Below are positions 1 to 7,116 of a stretch of 10,941 nucleotides of DNA, piece after piece. The position numbers and the translations under genes are program-made. Every line of letters begins with the position of its first letter. The stretch's first letter is position 1. The notes under the pieces are model-generated. The model had not been told where the DNA came from, did no database searches, and saw only the letters and a program-made list of their open reading frames with translations. The stretch lies in assembly GCA_900088475.1 (NCBI GenBank), contig FLMG01000118.1, positions 2,554 to 13,494 of the forward strand, given 5' to 3'. This DNA is from Hyphochytrium catenoides. Lineage: Eukaryota > Sar > Hyphochytriomycetes > Hyphochytriales > Hyphochytriaceae.

Positions 1-470
1 TCTCTCTCTCGCGCGCGCTAGAGCTCCTGCTAGAGCTCTCTCTCTGTTTCTCTCTCTAGAGCTCTCTAGAGCGAGAGATTAAGCTAAGAGAGGTCTCTAA
101 TATCCCTCTCTAGGTCTTGGTTTTCGGAGCTGATTCCTCTCTCTCTCTCGCTAGAGCTCCTGCTAGAGCTCTCTAGAGCGAGCGAGAGAAACAGATAAGA
201 GAGGTCTCTAGAATCCCTCTCTAGGTCTTGGTTTTCAGAGCTCATTCCTCTCTCTCTCTCTCTCCCTCTCTCTCTCCCCCCACAAATGTAAAACTCCCTT
301 CTAGGGCTCTCTCCCTCTAGGTATATATAGACCTATCCCTTTAAAGCTCCTTTCTAGAGCTCTCTCAATATATACAGAGCCCTTCCTCTAAAGCTCCTTC
401 TAGAGCTCTCTCTAGAGCTCTCTCGCGTGCGAGCGAGCGAGAGAGAGAAGGAGAGAGAGAAAGACTAAGT
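1..470. repeat. Pyrimidine-rich low-complexity block with a diverged tandem duplication
   Basis: This block is mostly CT/TC microsatellite interleaved with the palindromic words GAGCTC and TCTAGA. A unit starting with gctagagctcctgctagagc at 17 recurs at 150. The two copies share a gagaggtctcta core and a ctctctaggtcttggtttt tail (near 108-124 and 219-235); the second copy lacks about 22 bp of CT repeat. A second, shorter duplication, taaagctcctt(t)ctagagc, lies at 342 and 389. From about 430 to 465 the strand bias flips to GA repeat. No coding potential is visible. The block lies 3' of the transposase gene. It could be a satellite-like element, an eroded transposon end, or plain slippage sequence, and I cannot tell which. 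Confidence 0.75.
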
Positions 471-640
471 AAAAAGTGATGGAAATAAAGGTTGAAGAGA
501 ATAACGGGACGACATATAGCGGAAAGAGATGTGTCTGCGGACGCAGAACCACTTATACTAATTAAAAGTAGGACTATCAGCAGAGGTACCTACTGCTTCG
601 ACTGTTCGCCTCCTTGTTCTTCATTGGTTGAAGTTCTTAA
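471..640. other. 3' flank of the transposase gene, no gene seen
   Basis: This is the region immediately past the minus-strand stop codon (TAA, 641-643). It should hold the transposase 3' UTR and, if the element is complete, part of its terminal region. I see no AATAAA on the minus strand here, and no sequence that is a convincing inverted copy of the other flank (3180-3660). Confidence 0.4.
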
Positions 641-3178
641 TTAGCCACCGCGCATTCCCTTACTGCGTTTTCTCTTCTTTGGTTTGGGGCCGGGCCTGCT
701 GGTGTGCTCTTTAGTTCTCAGGATAAAAGGTGCTAAGACTCCTTCATCGACCTCTAGATCAACTGGTTGAGAGGCCAGGATGAAGTGGCTGTACGTCTCC
801 AGATAAGTAGTGACCTTGTAGTGGTAGGCTATGTACTCATAAGGACTTTGATCGAGCTGATTTAGAACAGCCAATACATGGATGCAGGGCTTGAGATGAT
901 CTCGCCAGTATAGACAGGTACAGGTACACTCCTCCAAATTCACAATTCTGTTGTGATGGATCAGAACCTCAGCCCTATAGCAGGCCAGATATAGCTTTCC
1001 TGGGACTGACACCTTAAGCTGCGGCAGGAAAACGTTAGTGAAATCGATAGAACAGGAGAACACAAATGGAAGAGAGAATGAGAGACAGAAAGCCAGAGGT
1101 AGGCAGAGAGGAATCTCAAGAAAGAGAGAGACAGACAGACAGAGACAGAGAGACAGAAAGGAAGGAGAAGGTAGAACACAAGTCATTTGACAGCAGTGAT
1201 GCATCGGACCTGAACTTTCGAGCTCTCTTTTAGCGCTGCGTCCAATTCTTTCATTACGGAAGGGACCAACGGAAAGTTTTTGGAGTTCCACATAATAGCC
1301 TTTTCCCTTCTTGTTTGAAAGATATCCATGAGCTTTTCCAAGAAGCTCTTGTACAGCATGACAGGATTGGAGCTCCTCGCTTCCTCGCTTAGCCAGTTGT
1401 TGGCCGATTCGGCGAGGTTAGATGTCACTTCACCATAGGTAGATCCCTTATTGGCTTTCATACATGCAAAGGTCACCCAATGCTCCAATGGTATGTCCAA
1501 CAGGTAGTCAACTGCGTCTAACAGTGCGTTTGGCAGCTCGTTAGAAGTGACCGACTCAGAAGTTCAGTAAAGAGGAGTAAGAAAAATTACCGGGCTTGGT
1601 GACGTTTAAGGCACTGAGTTTCCTTTCCATGACATCTTTACTCTCCGCTTTGGCCGCTTGATGCACCAAGCCTTCTTCCAGAGCCGTCAGGGAGCCCTTG
1701 ATGTGTGTATTGATATTCGCGACAATGTGTCGCATGCAAAATCTATGCAACGCATTGGGAAAGCATTGCGAGACGGCATTTATTAGACCTGAGCAAAAGG
1801 GCAAGGGAGGCAGGTAAGAAGAGGCTCTTTCTCGGTATCCCCTACTAGAAAGAGTATACAGGAGGTACCTTTAAGGCGATCAGAGATGACCATCATACCC
1901 CTTTCAGCAGAGAGCAACCAGCCGCTAAGCTCTGTCTTCAACAAACAGTCGAAAAACCAGGCCCAGTTTTCCCCATCTTCCACTGGAACGAGGGCTAACG
2001 CGAAGGGCAACATCCCATTTGCACCATCTTTTGTGGTTCCCATAAGTAGAGTGTGGGCGCGATTCATTCGGCCCTTTAAGAAGGCCCCTGATAAAAGATT
2101 TGATTAGTTAACGTGCATGACATAGCCGCATCTATCTATTGCACTTTACCATCGAACGCCACCATCCGTTTGCAGTTGTTAATTGCCTTGATGCATGCTC
2201 CAGGCACGAGAATGCAGCGCTTGAACTGCCCAGTCTCAAATGTTTCCATCTCCCAAAACGTCCCAGGATTCTCGGATGCAATGCACTCAAAGAACGCTTG
2301 TAGCTTCTGGTAGGATTGAAGGATAGATCCATGAACTGCCTCTTGAAAGGCCTTTCTTGCGCGAGAGGCTGTAGATTTATCAATCTTCACACCAAGCTCA
2401 TCACGCACTCTGGATTGGATATCCATTATAGACATTGGACGTAGGGGATCGTTGCCAGGAAGGTCTGGTAGGATTGACGCAAGCTTTGGGCATCGGTGGA
2501 TATATATATATATGTAGGAAAGTAAACAACGATAGGGAATAGGGTGTCAGTAGTACATAACGTCATTCATGAAAGCTGGGAGAGTTCAGAGCATTGCACA
2601 CATCATACCCAGTGTTGTCCGTATGCAGATCCTCTTCGAGCTAGAGCCTGGTGCTGATGCAGGAAGTGGTTATGAGTGAGATCACCCTGCGTGAGGTAGA
2701 CGTTCCCGTCTTTCCTCTTGAAAGCACGGAGTTCAAAGGGACAATCTTCCGTTGAGCATATCCACCTTTTGCACGTTGAGGTGGATAAGCTACACTTAAC
2801 CTTGAAACCATTGGTACGTGAGAGCTCATATACTGCCTCTTTAAATTCATCAAACGATCCGAAAACACGTCGTCGCTTGGTGCTGTCGTCCTGCTCCTCA
2901 GCCTGCTGAGATTTACTATTATCAACACAGCCGCTGATACCATCAACTGCAGCTCGTCCCTTCCTGAGTTCTTCCAGGACATTGTCAGAAGAAGAGCCTC
3001 TCTCAATATTATCACCGTCCCCCAGCACCCGGTTTTGCTTTTTCCTACTCTTGAGTTTGGCAGAGGAGAAGAGACCTAGTCTAGTAGCATCAGCTTTATA
3101 GCTTTCAGAAAGAAGGGAATAGATATTCTCCTTATCAATATGCTGATGGTCTGAAGGCGAGGAGGGGCGAACCGACAT
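641..3178 (-). CDS. Mutator-like element (MULE) transposase, six exons, apparently intact
   Basis: Predicted DNA transposase of the MULE/MuDR superfamily. Exons, in transcription order: 3178-2609, 2483-2150, 2087-1869, 1788-1591, 1517-1210, 1018-641. All five introns are GT-AG and phases match at every junction, giving 2007 nt and 668 residues. Domains: acidic, Ser/Lys-rich N-terminus; FAR1/WRKY-GCM1-like zinc finger with C141, C146, H169 and H171; transposase core with AFDGAFLKG (D301), a GENWAWFF motif near 341-347, VISDRLKG (D371), the CxxH of HRFCMRHI (C392, H395), and TSNLAESANNWL (E477); SWIM zinc finger with C576, C578, C588 and H590; C-terminal basic stretch PKPKKRKRSK, a likely nuclear signal. 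The D-D-E triad is therefore complete. The start is the ATG opening the long first exon. No terminal inverted repeats were found, so it is either a non-TIR MULE or a domesticated FAR1/MUSTANG-like gene. The family assignment is secure; activity is inferred. Confidence 0.93.
1060..1180. repeat. GA/CT microsatellite inside transposase intron 5
   Basis: The fifth intron of the transposase (1019-1209, 191 bp, the longest of the five) is largely imperfect GA repeat on the plus strand (GAGA, GACA and GAAA variants). The transcript therefore carries a long CU-rich tract. The branch-site-like CTAAC and the acceptor cctgccgcag lie downstream of it on the minus strand, so the repeat expands the intron without touching its splice signals. 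Confidence 0.8.
2500..2513. repeat. (TA)n dinucleotide run in transposase intron 1
   Basis: A short TA repeat within the 125-bp first intron (2484-2608), a little upstream of its 3' splice site on the minus strand. It occupies the position where a polypyrimidine tract would normally sit. Confidence 0.8.
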
Positions 3179-3240
3179 CTTGTCTCAAAGCAGAGAGCAG
3201 ACAACGGCGGAGGACTGCTGATGGTGGGCAAGCAGGGCAC

Positions 3241-3256
3241 CTACTACTACTACTAC
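3241..3256. repeat. (CTA)5 trinucleotide microsatellite
   Basis: Five CTA units plus one base, within the 5' flank of the transposase gene and about 60 bp upstream of its ATG. No function is implied. Confidence 0.85.
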
Positions 3257-3646
3257 GACTTGTACTGCGATACGAAACTCAGAAGAGCACGATAATTGGC
3301 GATGAGCGACGATGGCAGCAGGAAATGCCGCGACGGCAAGGCAAAGAGCGCAAAAAATGGATTATTATAGTAAACGTAGCGCTAATAACGAACTGCTTTT
3401 TTGGCGCCGCCAAGACCGACAACATACAGAAGATCCATCATCACTTCAGTCACCTACAAAACGGCTTCCCGCCAAGCTAGAGTGCGAAGATTGAGAAAGA
3501 TGCTTTTTTTATTTAAAAAAAAAAGGTACTTTCCATATTTCTGTTTGAAGTTAAAGTTTCTGAAATTTACGAGGTTTCTGCCTAAAACTTTTGCTTTATT
3601 AGAGAGGATTCTGTAAAAGGTTTTACTCTAGAGAATTCCTCTCTGT

Positions 3647-3666
3647 TTTCCTTCCTTCCTTCCTTC
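3647..3666. repeat. (TTCC)n tetranucleotide microsatellite
   Basis: About four to five TTCC units just past the AT-rich patch. It marks the change from the transposase flank to the CT-rich upstream region of the reductase. Confidence 0.8.
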
Positions 3667-3788
3667 AACAGCTGCTGCACCCTTCCTTATTCTCCCCCAG
3701 TCTGCACCCTTTAGTTCCAGCAGCAGAAGTACAGCCAAGAAAGTAGCATCATTCCCAGTTAGTTGTGCCAGAATGTGAGCTGAAGGAC

Positions 3789-3870
3789 ATGAGCTCGTCA
3801 TCCCGACCGCCCGTGCAGCTGCAAGGACTCGTCGAGGCCTCCTTCTACCTTCGCCTTTTCCTTTCAAAAG
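3789..3870 (+). other. Candidate short coding exon, unrecognised
   Basis: ATG at 3789 opens 27 codons beginning MSSSSRPPVQLQGLVEASF and ending in a GT donor (aaag|gtatca at 3870/3871). The sequence is of ordinary protein-like composition rather than low complexity, but no downstream partner exon could be joined in phase. It may be a first exon of a gene remnant, an upstream reading frame in the reductase 5' UTR, or chance. Confidence 0.2.
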
Positions 3871-3971
3871 GTATCAATCAGCCTGGATCTCAAGGCTTTT
3901 GTTAGTAGGGAACTCTCGTGTTCGTCTCTCCCTTGTCATCCGCCATCTTCATCACTGTTCTCCGACGACAT

Positions 3972-3977
3972 CACGTG
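3972..3977. promoter_or_regulatory. CACGTG palindrome (E-box-like) upstream of the reductase gene
   Basis: A perfect CACGTG sits about 425 bp before the reductase start codon. In fungi this is the core site for bHLH factors of the Cbf1/Pho4 type. A single hexamer is expected by chance in a sequence this long, so regulatory use is only a possibility. Confidence 0.2.
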
Positions 3978-4202
3978 TGGGTGCTCCTGATGACCTTACC
4001 ACAACACTGCTCCTAAATCTTGTCCAGTAGTCCAGCAGCAGCTCTGTTCTCCTTATACAGATATTCTTTCTGTTCCTCATCCCGCCGATCTTGCCCCGGC
4101 TTTCTCCTCTCAGTCCTATGGGCTCCCAGGATCAAGCAGCAGGTCCATTTCCGCACCGCACGGCATGCATATCCTCCTCAGCATTATGAGACCTAAATCT
4201 CC

Positions 4203-4394
4203 GTGTCGTCGCTTTCTGGCACTGCCGCCAGCAGCAGAAGACTCGCTTTCGATGAATTTGTTCATGACTACTATTTGCCATCATCACTACCACATCTAGC
4301 TAGCGGAGAGCTCACCCAGGCTAGGACTACCACTGTACTCGGTACTTTTACTTTCTCTTTTCGCTCCTACTACTACAGCTATTATTCTTTTTGA
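4203..4394 (+). other. Open segment of protein-like composition, unrecognised
   Basis: Sixty-three codons remain open without an ATG start. They include FDEFVHDYYLPSSLPHLASG at about 4250-4310, which reads like part of a folded protein, followed by a Tyr/Ser-rich tail that is translated CT repeat. The frame stops just before the reductase ATG and is not in frame with it. It could be a relic exon of an older gene or an unspliced part of the reductase 5' UTR. I do not recognise the family. Confidence 0.2.
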
Positions 4395-4400
4395 CTAGAG

Positions 4401-5769
4401 ATGGCTTCAGCAGCCAGCGGTAGCAAGAACAACGTTGCCATAGTCTTTGGGGCGAACGGCGTGTCCGGAGCAGCAGCCCTCCAGGTTTTTCATGAGTCTT
4501 CCGCCTTCGCTAAGATCATTGCTGTGTCCCGTCGTCCGTCACAGTTTGATTTCCGTGATGATTCCCGTATAAAATTTATTGCTGTTGACGTTTTGCAGTC
4601 CAGCATTGCAGAGCTCACTTCAAAGCTGAAAGAAGCAGGAGGCGCCGAAGCCACTCACGCTTTTCACTATGCCTACATCGCTAAAGAAGACGAGATGGAG
4701 ATGGTGAAGCTCAACAAGGAGCTGCTTCATAAGGCACTTCAAGCTACAGCCGAGGTTGCACAGGGTGTGAAGTCTTTCCTCCTGCAAACAGGCTACAAGG
4801 TGCGCGCAGGCTGAGGGTATGTAGGATCGGGTTGCCTGTTGACTAACATCTCTGGGGCCAATATGCAACTTCAGTATTATGGCGTTCATAAAGGCGGAGG
4901 ATATCTTGCACCGCTCCCTTTCAAGGAAGATGCGGCGCGCCATCAGGGACCGAACTTTTACTATGATCAGGAAGATCTCCTGAGAGCTTTCTGCACCTCC
5001 CACTCCTGGGATTACATTATTACGCGTCCCAACTTCGTCATTGGCGTTGCCAAGGGCAACTTCATGAACTTGGCGGTGAGCATCGCACTGTACGCCGTCG
5101 TCTGTAAAGAGGAAGACGCTCTCTTCAGGTTCCCCGGAAACCAAATCTCATGGGACAAGGTGTACGATCACTCAGGCGCTACAAATAATGCTCGCTTTCA
5201 AGAGTGGGCCAGCCTGAACCTTGAGGCGACAAGAAATAGAGCGTTCAATATCCACGACGGTAGAAGCATTAGCTTTAAGGAGCTATGGCCCAAGATAGCC
5301 AAGTAAGTGCGTCCCTGCTGGTCAGTGTGAAGGAAGGAGTTCGTTGATCTAATGTGGCCTCCTTCCAATGCAGCTATTTTGGCGTTCAGCTTCCTCCAGA
5401 AGACAAGGCATTCACCATCCCGCCCCCAAAGTCTGGCGTCGTCGTTCAAGTCCCGGTTTCCAAGATAATGCCGGAAAAGCGTCAGAAGTGGCAGGAAATA
5501 GTCCGCAAGTACAATCTGGATGGGTCAGCATTTGACTATGCCACATGGGAGTTTTTGGGTACGTCTTGTCACTTTAGGTGCCGTTATGCTGTGGTCATGC
5601 CTTATTAGCTATGTCTTCGTCTACAGAGTTCGCTGTAGGCCGCACGTGGTGGGACGAAGGGGACATGAGTCAAGCCAGGAGCGTCGGATGGGACGTGACT
5701 GTTGATACCTTAGATGTATATAGGCAGACCTTTGACCGAATGAAGGAACTTAGAATGATTCCCGCTTAG
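4401..5769 (+). CDS. PRISE-type short-chain dehydrogenase/reductase (progesterone 5-beta-reductase/iridoid synthase-like)
   Basis: Predicted NADPH-dependent enone reductase of the atypical SDR (SDR75-like) family. Exons are 4401-4799, 4875-5302, 5374-5558 and 5627-5769; the introns (75, 71 and 68 bp) are GT-AG and in phase, with CTAAC and CTAAT branch-like sites in the first two. The protein has 384 residues, the usual family length. Visible motifs: glycine-rich GANGVSG (G17, G20, G23), SRRP at 43-46 for the NADPH phosphate, and D63 of AVDV. LQTGYK ends in K133, the likely catalytic lysine, and NFYYDQED (Y162/Y163) supplies the catalytic tyrosine. Also present are RPNFVIG, FRFPG, AFNIHDG and a C-terminal ARSVGW...VDT segment. 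These replace the classical YxxxK. No signal peptide is seen, so it is probably cytosolic. The gene looks intact, with TAG at 5767. Plant members reduce steroid enones or 8-oxogeranial; the fungal substrate is unknown. Nothing beside it indicates a biosynthetic cluster. Confidence 0.93.
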
Positions 5770-6960
5770 TGAAAGGCCAACAACCTTAGTAAGAGCTATT
5801 TCATCGGCTGTTTGTGGGAGATGGCGCTGTATCTAATGAGAGCACGGAGGCCTATCGTTCATGGGTCTAGAGTTGGCATTACAACTGTGGTGCTGGAAGC
5901 GATCCAACAGTACAAGAAGAACCGTTGGGTCAGATAGTTGAAAAATGCGGGATCTCTAGGATTATGACTGAACCCCTCTAAGCCAGAATCCATGCTGGAA
6001 AGCGACGTTATTCACTTTTCTCGATGTAACGGTAGGCCTTCGGGGCCAACATCCTCAAATTGCGGCGCCCACGCCCATCACGAAGGTGGTGTGTGTACGC
6101 TGGAACATAATTCCAAATGATTGAGAACGATAGATCCTTTGTAGACGAATAAACCTTGGGCGAAACAAACGCCGCACCGCTATCTGAAGGCTGCTGGCGG
6201 CTTCTTTCTGCGTACTTCTGAAGAGAGGACTACCGATCGAGGCAGCACTTAAAAGCCTTTTGGGCAAATCAGTGGAGTAAAAAGAAGCCTAAGGAGTAGT
6301 TAATATTTTTAGCTGGTCCTCCGTCCAGCAGGAACCATGTCACTTTCCTCAGTAATTACAGGAGGAGAAGAAGGAGGAGGAGGAGGAGCAGATGAAACGC
6401 AGACGATATTGTTGACATCATCATCATACTCGACTATGAAGCAACAAACAAGAGAAGGGTCCAGCTGCTGAAGAGGAATATGCTTCAGAATCTGGAGGAG
6501 GTTGCACGCATTTTTCTCTTCATGCATAACCATAGAGACTCTGGTGTGAAGGCGTAAAGTCGTAGCCAAACGAGACCATTAAACCAAGACGCCAAGAAAA
6601 CATCAAGAGCAGAGCGGCGGCCACATTGAAGCTTCATTAGATGATACCACACAATCAGCAACGACGCCAGGCAGAGTTCCCTGGTCTCACAAGACCCCGC
6701 ACACTAGGGGAACAAACTGCACTACAACAACGTGACAAGGAATCTCGTAACTTCTTCAACTCCGCTTTCTTAGACCAACGACCTTCATTGCCGGTATGGA
6801 CTGCTGATAACGAGGGCCTTCTAGGTTGCATCGAGTCCATGATGAGCACATAAGAAATCGTATGCTAAGAAGAGGCGGAGAAGCCACGAACCAACAAACC
6901 TCACGGTTTCCGTTTGACCTCGGAAGGTGACGGGGTTCCCGAGAGACTTTGAGGCCAGAG
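5770..6960. other. Intergenic region, no recognised gene
   Basis: The 3' flank of the reductase, including an AATAAA at 6148-6153 that is far from the stop codon and only a weak polyadenylation candidate. Reading frames of 60-86 codons exist on both strands: one on the minus strand at 6309-6569 has a Pro run from the GGA repeat, and one on the plus strand at 6641-6853 begins MIPHNQQRRQAEFPG. None shows a recognisable motif, consistent splice sites or a partner exon. I see no tRNA-like B box. Confidence 0.5.
6361..6389. repeat. (GGA)n-rich trinucleotide repeat
   Basis: An imperfect GGA/GAA run on the plus strand. Translated on the minus strand it gives a proline run inside an otherwise unrecognised reading frame, so that frame should not be taken as coding evidence. 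Confidence 0.8.
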
Positions 6961-6967
6961 TATTCTC

Positions 6968-6995
6968 GGGTTAGCCCTAACCCTAACCCTAACCC
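6968..6995. repeat. Interstitial telomere-like repeat (CCCTAA)n
   Basis: Three uninterrupted CCCTAA units plus CCC lie at 6975-6995, the C-strand form of TTAGGG. They are preceded at 6968-6974 by GGGTTAG, a single unit in the opposite orientation, so the junction is a small head-to-head inverted repeat. It lies about 120-150 bp upstream of the first oligopeptidase-like sequence and is translated in the same open frame as Pro-Asn repeats. It may be a scar of break repair or telomere fusion, or a telobox-type promoter site of the kind bound by Tbf1-like proteins in fungi. Confidence 0.8.
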
Positions 6996-7116
6996 AACAG
7001 GAAGGAGAGGTGTAAAGACTTCAGCACAATCAGACTTTCCAGGCAGGGCAACATCGCAGGTTCCCATCAAACCTTGGCCATCAAAGCAAGAGAGATTGAA
7101 TATACGGAACAATAAG

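Larger units (their letters stand above)
3179..4400. other. Intergenic region between divergently transcribed genes; no recognised gene
   Basis: This 1.2-kb stretch separates the minus-strand transposase from the plus-strand reductase, so it should contain both promoters. It holds a (CTA)5 run at 3241-3256, an AT-rich patch at about 3500-3610 with an A run, a TTCC repeat at 3647-3666, and a CACGTG palindrome at 3972-3977. Two stretches look somewhat protein-like but were not recognised: an 82-nt open segment with ATG at 3789 ending at a GT donor at 3871, and an open segment at about 4203-4394 (listed separately). The 60 bp before the reductase ATG are CT-rich, as is common in fungal 5' UTRs. 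No TATA box is clear. Confidence 0.5.

Noticed and set aside
961-1179. Leu/Ser-rich minus-strand frame and the continuous 216-codon frame through 1291-641
   Set aside because: The upstream part is the microsatellite of transposase intron 5. The SWIM-containing exon starts at 1018, after an acceptor that joins in phase to the exon ending at 1210.
3312-3616. Two short plus-strand frames in the 5' flank of the transposase
   Set aside because: They overlap each other, run into an A/T-rich patch and show no motif or splice support.
200-3645. Similarity between ctctagaatccctctct near 207-223 and ctctagagaattcctctct near 3626-3644 as possible transposon termini
   Set aside because: The match is in direct rather than inverted orientation, is made of common CT/CTAGA words, and has no flanking target-site duplication that I can see.
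4620-5144. 174-codon minus-strand frame antisense to the reductase
   Set aside because: It is a shadow of the well-supported plus-strand exons and has no recognisable family features.
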